A DNA stretch of 29,602 bases from Halobacteriales archaeon QS_5_70_15 (GTDB lineage: Archaea; Halobacteriota; Halobacteria; Halobacteriales; Haloarculaceae): the NCBI GenBank assembly GCA_003022005.1, contig PXRQ01000048.1:1-29602 (forward strand). Reading direction: 5' to 3'. The notes beneath the pieces are model-generated. The model ran no database searches. It was given only the letters and a program-made list of their open reading frames with translations, and was not told the origin of the DNA. Positions 22,293-29,479 of this stretch are shown here, piece after piece. Each line of letters starts with the position of its first letter. Position 1 is the first letter of the stretch. A program made the translations under genes and the position numbers.

Positions 22293-23390
22293 ATGACCGA
22301 CCTGACCGGGCGGATGGCGGAGCACGGCCACAAGGAGCTGAAGGCGTTCCGGGACGAGGAGACCGGGCTCAGAGGGTTCATCGGCATCCACGACACGACG
22401 CTCGGACCGGCCGCCGGCGGCACCCGCCGGTACCCGTTCGAGTCCGAGGAGGAGGCCGTAGTCGACGTCCTGCGGCTCTCGCGGGCGATGACGTACAAGT
22501 ACGCCATCTCCGGCATCAACATGGGCGGGGCGAAGGCCGTCATCTGGGTCGAGGACGAGGACCACAACACAGAGGAGCTCTACCGCTCGTACGGCCGGAT
22601 GGTCGGCAGCTTCGGCGGCCGGTTCGTCACCGGCGGGGACGTCGGCACCGGCGAGCGCGAACTCCGGTGGATCAACATGGAGACGGACCACGTCATCGGG
22701 CTCCCCGAGCAGTTCGACCACCCGAGCGAGGACTACCACGGAGGGGGCCTCGGAGTGGTCCGCGCGATGGAGGCCTGCTGTGACCTGACATACGACGACC
22801 GCGACCTGGGCGACCTCCACGTCGCCATCCAGGGGGTCGGCGAGATGGGCGCGAGCATGGTCCACTACCTCTCCGCTGAGGGCGCACAGGTCACCATCGC
22901 GGACCCGAACACGGCCGCGGTCGACGCGCTGGTCGACGAGTACGGCGTCAACGTCGTCGATCCGGAGGACGTCTACGGCGTGGACTGTGACGTGTTCGCC
23001 CCCTCGGCGCTCGGGTTCGTCATCAACGACGAGACCGTCCCGCAACTGGAGTGTGACATCGTCTGTGGCGCGGCGAACAACCAGCTCGACGACGAGGAGC
23101 GCCACGGCGCCCGCCTCCACGAGGAGGGGATCCTCTACGCGCCCGACTATCTCGCCAACTCCGGGCGGACGATCGACGACACGGACCTGCTGCGCAAGGG
23201 CGGGTACAACCACGACCGGGCACGGGCGATGATCGACGGCATCTACGACCGGATGCTCGAGGTGGGTCGCCGCTCGAAGTCGGAGGACCGACCGACGTAC
23301 GCGGTGGCGAACGGGATGGCCGAGGAGCGCATCGAGGCCGTCGGCTCGGTGCGGCCGAAGGTCCACGAGGTCCGGAACCCCGAGTGGTGA
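22293..23390 (+). CDS. Glu/Leu/Phe/Val dehydrogenase (leucine/valine dehydrogenase type), 365 aa
   Basis: The enzyme catalyses NAD+-dependent reversible oxidative deamination of an L-amino acid to a 2-oxo acid. The N-terminal domain has GGTRRYPFESEEEAVVDVLRLSRAMTYKYAISGINMGGAKAV, in which K69 and K81 bind substrate and catalyse; D116 in TGGDVGTGE is the catalytic acid. The Rossmann domain contains VAIQGVGEMGASMVHYLSAEG and an Asp in TIADPN that fits NAD+ preference. The length of 365 aa matches leucine/valine dehydrogenases rather than the 415-430 aa glutamate dehydrogenases. The ATG at 22293 has AACTATG 24-32 nt upstream. The 235 nt separating it from the nucleotidyltransferase contain no gene. 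Confidence 0.9.
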   Translation: MTDLTGRMAEHGHKELKAFRDEETGLRGFIGIHDTTLGPAAGGTRRYPFESEEEAVVDVLRLSRAMTYKYAISGINMGGAKAVIWVEDEDHNTEELYRSYGRMVGSFGGRFVTGGDVGTGERELRWINMETDHVIGLPEQFDHPSEDYHGGGLGVVRAMEACCDLTYDDRDLGDLHVAIQGVGEMGASMVHYLSAEGAQVTIADPNTAAVDALVDEYGVNVVDPEDVYGVDCDVFAPSALGFVINDETVPQLECDIVCGAANNQLDDEERHGARLHEEGILYAPDYLANSGRTIDDTDLLRKGGYNHDRARAMIDGIYDRMLEVGRRSKSEDRPTYAVANGMAEERIEAVGSVRPKVHEVRNPEW

Positions 23391-23494
23391 GTCCCGCGCC
23401 CGGGGCGTGACATCCCGGTCGGCGGACGCACCGAACCGAAAGCGTACACAGTTTCCGTGGATATCCCTCGTCCGCTAACCAGTAGTCATTTATT

Positions 23495-23508
23495 TTCTTG
23501 ATCAAGAA
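23495..23508. promoter_or_regulatory. perfect 14-nt palindrome in an AT-rich control region
   Basis: TTCTTGATCAAGAA equals its own reverse complement and lies in the most AT-rich DNA of the window (about 23480-23522), 40-50 nt upstream of the TATA box of the binding-protein gene. It is a good candidate for a regulator binding site controlling the transporter. Confidence 0.5.
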
Positions 23509-23545
23509 TTTAAAATTAATTTGGAGTGGCGCCACGTTTCGCCAA

Positions 23546-23553
23546 ACTATATG
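23546..23553 (+). promoter_or_regulatory. TATA-like promoter element of the solute-binding lipoprotein
   Basis: ACTATATG is 33-40 nt upstream of the ATG at 23586, giving a predicted transcript with a very short leader. Confidence 0.55.
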
Positions 23554-23585
23554 TATCTGCTCCGGCAACGACGGACCGTACGACA

Positions 23586-24794
23586 ATGACAGACAAGGAG
23601 AAACCGGGACGGGAAGGCAGCAGGCGGACGTTCCTGAAGACCGCGGGGTTGACGGGGACGCTCGGCCTGACGGGGCTCGCGGGCTGTCTCGGCGGCGGTG
23701 GAGGCGGCGGCGACGGCGGCGGCTCCACTCCCACCGCGACCGAGAGCGGCGATGGGGGCGGCGACGGCGGCGGCTCCACTCCCACCGCGACCGAGAGCGG
23801 CCTCGACTTCGGCGGCGAGACGCTGAACGTGATGCTGAACGTCGGCTCCATCAGCACCGTCCACAAGCAGGAACTCATCCCGCGCGTCGAGGAGAAGTAC
23901 AACCTGAACATCAGCACGGAGACAGCGGTCACGACCCAGCAGCTCACGCAGCTCCAGGCCAACCCGGACAACCCGCCGGACGTCCTCATCCCGGACGTCA
24001 TCGGCGTGGAGAAGGCCAACCGGGAGGACTGGCTGGAGCCGCTGAGCGACCACACGGACGTCGTCACCAACCTCTCGGACATCTACGACAAGTTCGTCCA
24101 CTACGGCTCGACCGGGGTCTCCTGGGAGATCGGCGAGGTCGCGCCCGTGATCAACACGAACATGTGGGACAGCACCCCCACCTCCTACGAGCAGGTGATG
24201 ACGGAGTCGAGCGCGACGTCGCTCGTGCCGTTCTCCTGGTCCGGGGGCCCGTACCTCCTGCTGATGGCCTCGGCCATCGCCACCGGCAAGGACTTCAGCT
24301 CCTCGGGGCTGGACGTCGAGGCCGGGTTCCAGTACTTGGAGGAGAACCTGAAGCCGAACGTCTCGAACACCTACCAGGGCGTCGCGAGCGCGAAACAGCA
24401 GCTCGCCAGCGGCAACGTGGACACGCTGGACGTCTTCTGGGACTACATGGTGTTCGACATGTTCAAGAACGACGCCCCGGTCGAGGTGGTGTTCCGGCCG
24501 GACCCGGCCGGCATCGCGTTCGCCGAGTCCGTCGCCGTCCCGAAGAACACGGACAGGATGGAGGCGGCGATGGCCTACGCCAACGAGTGCCTCTCGGTGG
24601 AGTTCCAGGAAGCGATGTCCTCGGTGATGGGCGCCGGCGTCACCAACAAGAACGCGACGGTCGACGAGCAGGCCAAGGCGTTCGGCGCCGCGACCCCGGA
24701 CACGTTCGACCAGCTCGCGTTCCCCGACTTCCAGTACATCTGGGAGAACCGCTCGGACTGGAGCCAGCGCTGGGAGGAAGTGTTCTCCGGCTGA
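23586..24794 (+). CDS. ABC transporter solute-binding lipoprotein (extracellular solute-binding protein), 402 aa
   Basis: The N-terminus has a twin-arginine signal (SRRTFLK at 12-18) and a lipobox ending at C34 (TGLAGC), so the protein is exported folded and anchored to the outer face of the membrane. A Gly-rich linker with a repeated GDGGGSTPTATESG follows. The mature domain (from about residue 72) has the two-lobed type II binding-protein layout, with LNVMLNVGSISTVHKQELIPRVEEKYNLNI, WLEPLSDHTDV and VAPVINTNMWDSTPTSYEQV. It resembles the spermidine/putrescine and Fe(III) binding-protein group, and the downstream ATPase agrees with that class. The start at 23586 is fixed by the signal peptide. 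The ligand is unknown. It is followed 48 nt later by the ATPase gene. Confidence 0.9.
   Translation: MTDKEKPGREGSRRTFLKTAGLTGTLGLTGLAGCLGGGGGGGDGGGSTPTATESGDGGGDGGGSTPTATESGLDFGGETLNVMLNVGSISTVHKQELIPRVEEKYNLNISTETAVTTQQLTQLQANPDNPPDVLIPDVIGVEKANREDWLEPLSDHTDVVTNLSDIYDKFVHYGSTGVSWEIGEVAPVINTNMWDSTPTSYEQVMTESSATSLVPFSWSGGPYLLLMASAIATGKDFSSSGLDVEAGFQYLEENLKPNVSNTYQGVASAKQQLASGNVDTLDVFWDYMVFDMFKNDAPVEVVFRPDPAGIAFAESVAVPKNTDRMEAAMAYANECLSVEFQEAMSSVMGAGVTNKNATVDEQAKAFGAATPDTFDQLAFPDFQYIWENRSDWSQRWEEVFSG
23706..23801 (+). repeat. in-frame direct repeat in the lipoprotein linker
   Basis: A 45-nt segment at 23706-23750 is repeated exactly at 23757-23801, an offset of 51 nt (17 codons). It encodes the duplicated GDGGGSTPTATESG linker, keeps the frame and probably only lengthens the tether. 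Confidence 0.9.
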
Positions 24795-24842
24795 GCGGGG
24801 CTCGCCCGGCGGATCCATTACGAACGAGGGACCACACAGATC

Positions 24843-25922
24843 ATGTCCGACGGCACGGCGGCGGCGATCGAGTACCGGAACGTCACCAAGCGGTTCGGGG
24901 ACATCACGGCAGTCGACGACGTCTCCTTCGAGGTCCGACAGGGCGAACTGCTCGCCCTGCTCGGCCCGTCGGGGTCCGGCAAGACGACCACCCTCCGGAT
25001 GCTGGCCGGGTTCGAGACCCCCACGGAGGGGCGTATCACCCTCGCCGGCCGGGACGTCACGACCGTCCCGACCCACAAGCGCGACACCGGGATGGTGTTC
25101 CAGGACTACGCGCTGTTCCCCCACATGACCGTCGGGGAGAACATCGCGTTCGGGCTCAAGCGGAAGGGCTTCTCCGGCGACGAGATCGACGAGCGGATCG
25201 ACGAGGTGCTCGAGATGGTGGACCTGGGGGGGTTCCGCGACCGGAGTCCGACGGAGCTGTCGGGCGGCCAGCAGCAGCGCGTCGCCACCGCGCGGGCCAT
25301 CGCCATCGAGCCGACCGTCCTGCTGATGGACGAGCCGCTGGGGGCGCTGGACAAGAAACTGCGCGATCAGTTAGAAGTCGAACTCGTCGAGCTCCAGAGC
25401 CAGCTCGGCATCACGACCCTCTACGTCACCCACAACCAGGAGGAGGCGCTGACGATGGCCGACCGGGTCGCGGTGATGAACGAGGGCCGCATCGAGCAGA
25501 TCGCCACCCCCACCGAGATCTACGAGGAGCCCGCCACGGAGTTCGTCGCGGACTTCATCGGCGACACGAACTTCCTCGACGGGGAGCTCACTCGGGGAGA
25601 GGACGGCCTGCACCTCCGGCTGAACGGCTCGGACATCGCGGTGACCGACCGCGGCGGCGACCCCGCGAACCAGGTCGTGTTCGTCCGCCCGGAGAAGATC
25701 GACCTCGTCGAGCCCGGGAGCGCCCCCCCGCGGGACAACGCCGTCGAGGGGACGGTCGACCGGGTGCTGTTCATCGGGTCGAAGCTCCGGTACTACGTCG
25801 ACCTCCACGGCCAGGAGGTCGTCGCGGAGACCCAGAACAAGCACTCGACCCACCGGTTCACCGAGGGCGACGAGGTGCTGCTGACGTGGGACCGCGGTGA
25901 CACCCGGGTCGCCAGCGCCTGA
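24843..25922 (+). CDS. ABC importer ATP-binding protein (PotA/FbpC-like), 359 aa
   Basis: This subunit powers an importer. It has Walker A GPSGSGKT at 41-48, a Q-loop in MVFQDYALFPHMT, signature LSGGQQQRVATARAI, Walker B VLLMDEPLGALD, and an H-loop in LYVTHNQEEAL. The C-terminal part (from about residue 240) is a TOBE domain with VVFVRPEKIDLVEPG and VDRVLFIGSKLRYYVDL, as in polyamine and iron importers. It follows the binding-protein gene on the same strand and should serve the permeases at 26727-28512. ATG 24843 is placed directly before the first strand (IEYRNVTKRFG). Its 3' end is overlapped by the apparent long form of the convergent zinc-ribbon gene. Confidence 0.93.
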   Translation: MSDGTAAAIEYRNVTKRFGDITAVDDVSFEVRQGELLALLGPSGSGKTTTLRMLAGFETPTEGRITLAGRDVTTVPTHKRDTGMVFQDYALFPHMTVGENIAFGLKRKGFSGDEIDERIDEVLEMVDLGGFRDRSPTELSGGQQQRVATARAIAIEPTVLLMDEPLGALDKKLRDQLEVELVELQSQLGITTLYVTHNQEEALTMADRVAVMNEGRIEQIATPTEIYEEPATEFVADFIGDTNFLDGELTRGEDGLHLRLNGSDIAVTDRGGDPANQVVFVRPEKIDLVEPGSAPPRDNAVEGTVDRVLFIGSKLRYYVDLHGQEVVAETQNKHSTHRFTEGDEVLLTWDRGDTRVASA

Positions 25923-26286
25923 TGCGACGCGGTCGTACCGGGTCGCCGGTGGTCGCCCGGACGGGACGGACGCCGCCGAGAGCGCCCGACCGTCCGCCGG
26001 GGGTATCGCCCGCCCCACCCGCTGCCGCCGTTGCCGGGGCTGCCGTACGGACGCCGCGCTGCCGGGGTCGATCGCACTGGGGTCCCCATCCCGCCGCCGG
26101 GAGGTCCCCCCGGTGACTCCCGAGGACCTCGACGTCCTCGCTCATGCACTCGTCGCAGAACGCGCGTTTCGGGACCTTGTACGGCTCGAACTCGTTGCCA
26201 CAGTCGGGACACCGGAACCGGGTCTTCTCGTCCGCCGCGGCGTCGTCGAGACCGATGGCACTCTTGAGCTTTCCGACCACGCTCAT
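25858..26286 (-). CDS. small zinc-ribbon protein with an apparently extended C-terminus (142 aa as read, about 55 aa expected)
   Basis: The first 55 residues are a typical haloarchaeal zinc ribbon: MSVVGKLKSAIGLDD, then FRCPDCGNEFE (C26, C29) and AFCDECMSEDVEVLG (C44, C47). Proteins of this kind normally stop a few residues after DVEV. Here the frame stays open for almost 90 more codons that encode Arg/Pro/Gly-rich low-quality sequence and run antisense into the end of the ATPase gene. Either the stop was lost by a small deletion or mutation, or the tail is tolerated. The ATG at 26286 is used because it begins the conserved helix; a further Met a few codons upstream is less likely. The function is unknown; zinc ribbons may bind nucleic acid. 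Confidence 0.6.
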   Translation of the reverse strand: MSVVGKLKSAIGLDDAAADEKTRFRCPDCGNEFEPYKVPKRAFCDECMSEDVEVLGSHRGDLPAAGWGPQCDRPRQRGVRTAAPATAAAGGAGDTPGGRSGALGGVRPVRATTGDPVRPRRIRRWRPGCHRGPTSAAPRRPR

Positions 26287-26726
26287 GGTTCGGACCTCCA
26301 CCCGAGGGCAGGGGCGTCGGACCCCTAGATGCCGGTCCAGGGATTCAGTCCGCGAAGCTCACGGGCGCCGCCGCGTCCGGCACCGCTCGCACGGGGACGG
26401 GGACGCCTCGTCCGCGGCGAGGAGCGGAGCCCGCCGAACGTCCCCCACGTGTTCGACGACTCGACGCCCCCGAGGACCACGACCGGCTCCGACGGGCCCG
26501 CCGGGTCGACGGGACTACCACACCGAGGTACTCGGGACGACCCTCGAATCCGTCCGGTTCGGCCCCGAGGGCGGCGAGTTCGGGGTCGGGGCCGCGCCGA
26601 CCCGTCACCCGACGGAGCCGGTCGAATCGCGGCTTCGCGGACCGAAGTTCGGGCGGGAGCCCGCGACGCACGGTCGGGGACGGGGCGAAGGGGAGCCGGC
26701 GGCGAGCGGGGGACGAGCCGCCGTGC
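26287..26726. other. gene-free stretch between the zinc-ribbon gene and the permease operon
   Basis: About 440 nt without a supported gene. The open frames here are Arg/Ser/Gly/Pro-rich on both strands. A fragment on the minus strand (around 26560-26640, reading LPPELRSAKPRFDRLRRVTG) has some protein-like character but no start or continuation, and might be decayed coding DNA. No clear terminator hairpin was found for the permease transcript that ends here. Confidence 0.35.
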
Positions 26727-27590
26727 CTACATGAACTCGCTGATGCCGGCGACGTACTCCATGACGAGGACGATGGTGAGGATGCCGCCCATCAGCAGCG
26801 AGGCGATGGCCGCGAGCTGCGCCGGCGAGGTGTTGTAGAACAGGCTGAACAGCACGAGCGGCATCGTCTTGATGTCCGGGCCGGAGAGGAACAGCGAGAT
26901 GATGTACTGGTTGAACGAGAGGACGAACGTGAACACCAGCCCCGAGAGGATCCCCGGCTGGACGATCGGGAGCGTGATCCGGAGGTAGGACTCCAGTTCG
27001 GTAGCGCCGAGGTTCTGCGCGGCCTCCTCCAGCGAGAGGTTGTAGTTCTGGAGGCTCGCGCCGATGGTCCGTATCGGGTACGGCAGGGTGAAGACGACGT
27101 GACCGATCAGCAGCGTCCAGAACGAGAGCTGGATGTTCACCCCCAGGAGGTCGTTGATCCGGCCGACGAGCAGTAAGAGGGAGAGCCCGATGACGATCCA
27201 CGGGTAGATGAGCGGCGAGATGAGGACCGTCTCGAGGGTCATCTGGTACTTGAAGTCGTACCGGACGATGGCGAAGGCCGCGAGCCCCCCGAGCGTCGTG
27301 GAGATGACCGCCGTGACGACCGCGAGCTGGACGCTCGCGGAGAGCGCGGAGACCACCCCGAGGTTGGCGAGGTTCTCCGGGAGCGTGGTGTACCACTTCA
27401 GGGTGATGCCCTGTGGCGGCCACCCCGCGTAGGCGTTGGACTGGAACGAGATGATGACGACGACGATCAGCGGCGCGAGCAGGAAGACGATAGTGCCGTA
27501 GACCAGCAGGTCGTAGCCGAGGTCCGCGGCGCGCTCGAGCAGGCGGTCGAGCCGGAGGTCGCTGCCCGAACTCCGGTCCTCGGTCGCCAT
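26727..27590 (-). CDS. ABC importer permease, PotC-like, 287 aa
   Basis: This is the second membrane subunit of the importer. Six hydrophobic helices are visible: about 31-50, 85-107, 118-142, 155-170 (LSFWTLLIGHVVFTLPYPI), 210-235 (IVQPGILSGLVFTFVLSFNQ) and 258-280. The cytoplasmic EAA loop that docks onto the ATPase reads SLEEAAQNLGATELESYLRI. The match is to the binding-protein-dependent permease family used for polyamines and related cations or iron. The start MATEDRSSGSDL lies 1 nt after the stop of the upstream permease (TGAGATG), so the two are co-translated. The pair is on the opposite strand to the ATPase and binding protein. Confidence 0.92.
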   Translation of the reverse strand: MATEDRSSGSDLRLDRLLERAADLGYDLLVYGTIVFLLAPLIVVVIISFQSNAYAGWPPQGITLKWYTTLPENLANLGVVSALSASVQLAVVTAVISTTLGGLAAFAIVRYDFKYQMTLETVLISPLIYPWIVIGLSLLLLVGRINDLLGVNIQLSFWTLLIGHVVFTLPYPIRTIGASLQNYNLSLEEAAQNLGATELESYLRITLPIVQPGILSGLVFTFVLSFNQYIISLFLSGPDIKTMPLVLFSLFYNTSPAQLAAIASLLMGGILTIVLVMEYVAGISEFM

Positions 27591-27591
27591 C

Positions 27592-28512
27592 TCAGACCCC
27601 CCCCACGCCGGAGATGCGCTTGAGCGCGCGCTGGTAGCCCACGATGACGAACAGGGCGATGACGACGAGGATGATCGAGAGGGCGGAGGCGAACGGCCAG
27701 TTGCTCGTGCTCGTGACGGTGTCGGTGATGGTGACCGGGACGACCTTCACGCCGCCGCCGAGGATGGCCGGGGTGACGTAGGAGGCCATCGCGACGATGA
27801 ACGTGATGAGCACGCCGGCGCTGATGCCGGGGAGCGCCAGCGGGAACAGCACCCGCACGAACACCGTGAGCCGGTTGGCCCCGAGGTTCCGGGCGGCGTC
27901 CTCGAGCGACCGCGGGACGGTGTGCATCACGTTCACGATCGGGAACACCATGAACGGGAGCATCACGTGGGTCAGCCCGATGATGATCCCCGTCTCGTTG
28001 AACAGGAGCTTCGGGGCCTCCTCGAACAGCCCGAGGTCGGTCAGCAGGGTGGGGACGAGCCCGTTGCCCGAGAGCAGGACGAACCAGCCGAACGACCGGA
28101 CGACGAGGTCGATCGTCAGGGGAGCGAGCGTCGAGATGACGATGAGCTTCCCAACCAGCCCGCCCTTCCGGACGGCGGCGTACGCCAGCGGGAACCCGAG
28201 CAGGAAGTCCAGCACCGTCACGACGACCGCGATGCGCACGGTGCGGAAGAGGATGTTCTGGTACAGCTCCACCCCCAGCGCCCGCTCGTAGTGTGCGAGG
28301 GTGAGCCCGGACACGATGGATCCGTCGACGAACGGGTTGAAGCTGTAGTCGAAGAGTATCAGCGTCGGGAAGACCATCGACAGGACGACGAACAGGAGCG
28401 CCGGGAACAGCAGGATCCCCATCCCGACCATCGATCGCCGGTTGGCCCTGATGAACGCCGACGCCCCCTCGTTGATGCGCGAGAGGACCGACGGCGACGA
28501 TTCGGTTGCCAT
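27592..28512 (-). CDS. ABC importer permease, PotB-like, 306 aa
   Basis: This is the first membrane subunit of the importer. After an N-terminal cytoplasmic part (SVLSRINEGASAFIRANRRSM) it has helices at about 30-52, 90-115, 120-145 (LVGKLIVISTLAPLTIDLVV), 175-195, 228-250 and 275-297. Its EAA loop is SLEDAARNLGANRLTVFVRV. The sequence EAPKLLFNETGIIIGLTHVMLPFMVFPI is typical of PotB-type permeases. It is the first gene of a two-gene minus-strand operon. Directly before and over its start codon is an inverted repeat, ATGTACAGGCGTACAT, on the plus strand at 28511-28526, which may regulate it. The ATG at 28512 is the first sensible start. Confidence 0.92.
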   Translation of the reverse strand: MATESSPSVLSRINEGASAFIRANRRSMVGMGILLFPALLFVVLSMVFPTLILFDYSFNPFVDGSIVSGLTLAHYERALGVELYQNILFRTVRIAVVVTVLDFLLGFPLAYAAVRKGGLVGKLIVISTLAPLTIDLVVRSFGWFVLLSGNGLVPTLLTDLGLFEEAPKLLFNETGIIIGLTHVMLPFMVFPIVNVMHTVPRSLEDAARNLGANRLTVFVRVLFPLALPGISAGVLITFIVAMASYVTPAILGGGVKVVPVTITDTVTSTSNWPFASALSIILVVIALFVIVGYQRALKRISGVGGV

Positions 28513-28526
28513 GTACAGGCGTACAT
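28511..28526. promoter_or_regulatory. inverted repeat at the start of the permease operon
   Basis: Six-base arms ATGTAC and GTACAT flank the 4-nt spacer AGGC. The repeat overlaps the first base of the permease ATG and the bases just before it, a position where bound protein would hinder transcription or translation. Confidence 0.4.
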
Positions 28527-28637
28527 CTCGCTATCCCCCCTAATGTGTTGTGACAGCACCATGCTCGCCGTATGTGCGCGAGACGCGCGACCGCCGGTCC
28601 GGACGTGTGGCCGGCCGGCGGCGGCTCTGGAGGGCGG

Positions 28638-29297
28638 TCAGCGGTTCCTGAGATCCCGGACCGCCGTCTCGCGGGCCCGGTCCGAGGCCTCCAGCCGCTC
28701 GACGAACGTCTCCATGTGCTCTTTCATCGCCGGCCGCATCTCGTCGGTCGAGACCACGCCCGTCTCGGCGAGCAGCCGGACGAACGCCCGGAGCTCCTCG
28801 TCGGTGATCTCCTCGAACCGCTCCTCTTCGAGTTTCTCGAGCACCGCGTCGACGTCGATGTTCCCCACCGGATCGACGTTGAACTCCACGGAAACCATCC
28901 GGTAGTCCGACCCCGCGAGCTCCTGTTCCGCCCGGTTGACCCCCTCCGCGAGCATGTGCTTGAACGGGGTGTAGTACCCCATCGTCCCCAGGTGGAGGAA
29001 GGCGAGCACGTTCGTGATACCCCGGGTGTACTCCTCGCGGTGCTCGTCGTCGGGGTTGAACACCAGCTCCCGGTCCCGTTCCTCGAGGTAGTCGAACAGG
29101 ATGGTGAAATCGAGGATGGCGTTCCGCACGCGCTGGCGGATGCGGTTGCGCTTCTGCTTGCGCGAGTGCTCCGTGTAGTCGGTCTTGCGGCCGAGGAGGA
29201 ACTCCCGATCGCTGGGCGTGAGGATCCCGCGGGACCGGTCCGAGGAGAAGGTGAGCTCCGGGACGTCGGAACCGTCGGCGTCGTCGTGCTCGTCCAT
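28638..29297 (-). CDS. haloarchaeal hypothetical protein, 219 aa
   Basis: After an acidic N-terminal tail the protein contains GILTPSDREFLLGRKTDYTEHSRKQKRNRIRQRVRNAILDF, a basic helical segment that recurs as a domain in many haloarchaeal proteins of unknown role. A helical middle follows (FTILFDYLEERDRELVF; LAFLHLGTMGYYTPFKHMLAEGVNRAEQEL), then an acidic region with VLEKLEEERFEEITDEELRAFVRLLAETGVVSTDEM. No membrane segments or signal peptide are present. The conserved basic segment suggests nucleic-acid or partner-protein binding, but this is inference. A TATA-like element lies at 29321-29330. It stands alone between the permease operon and a divergent lipoprotein gene. Confidence 0.8.
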   Translation of the reverse strand: MDEHDDADGSDVPELTFSSDRSRGILTPSDREFLLGRKTDYTEHSRKQKRNRIRQRVRNAILDFTILFDYLEERDRELVFNPDDEHREEYTRGITNVLAFLHLGTMGYYTPFKHMLAEGVNRAEQELAGSDYRMVSVEFNVDPVGNIDVDAVLEKLEEERFEEITDEELRAFVRLLAETGVVSTDEMRPAMKEHMETFVERLEASDRARETAVRDLRNR

Positions 29298-29320
29298 ACA
29301 CGGTTATCGTTTACACGAGC

Positions 29321-29330
29321 TCCTTAAGAG
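29321..29330 (-). promoter_or_regulatory. TATA-like promoter element of the 219-aa hypothetical protein
   Basis: The minus-strand bases CTCTTAAGGA lie 24-33 nt before the ATG at 29297. Confidence 0.5.
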
Positions 29331-29447
29331 TTGTGTACCGGCGCGCGGCCCGGGGGCTCCACCGCCAGTTCCCCCCGCCTGTGCCGACGTCGGGGGGTGA
29401 TCCGGGCGGTCGTGTCGACGGTTCGTGTGTACACCCGTGACCCGCAG

Positions 29448-29456
29448 GGCTTACAC
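29448..29456 (+). promoter_or_regulatory. weak TATA-like element upstream of the partial lipoprotein
   Basis: GGCTTACAC lies 24-32 nt before the ATG at 29480; plausible for a leaderless transcript. Confidence 0.35.
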
Positions 29457-29479
29457 CCGAGCCGTCCCTGGACGGGGTG

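Noticed and set aside
23498..25900. 800-codon open frame across the binding-protein and ATPase genes
   Set aside because: Arg-rich shadow frame; the two real genes in the other frame have complete motifs and a normal start and stop each.
26345..26671. Possible 108-aa minus-strand gene
   Set aside because: Its sequence turns into Arg/Ser low-complexity after the first third, has no recognisable domain, and is followed by no neighbour that would suggest an operon.
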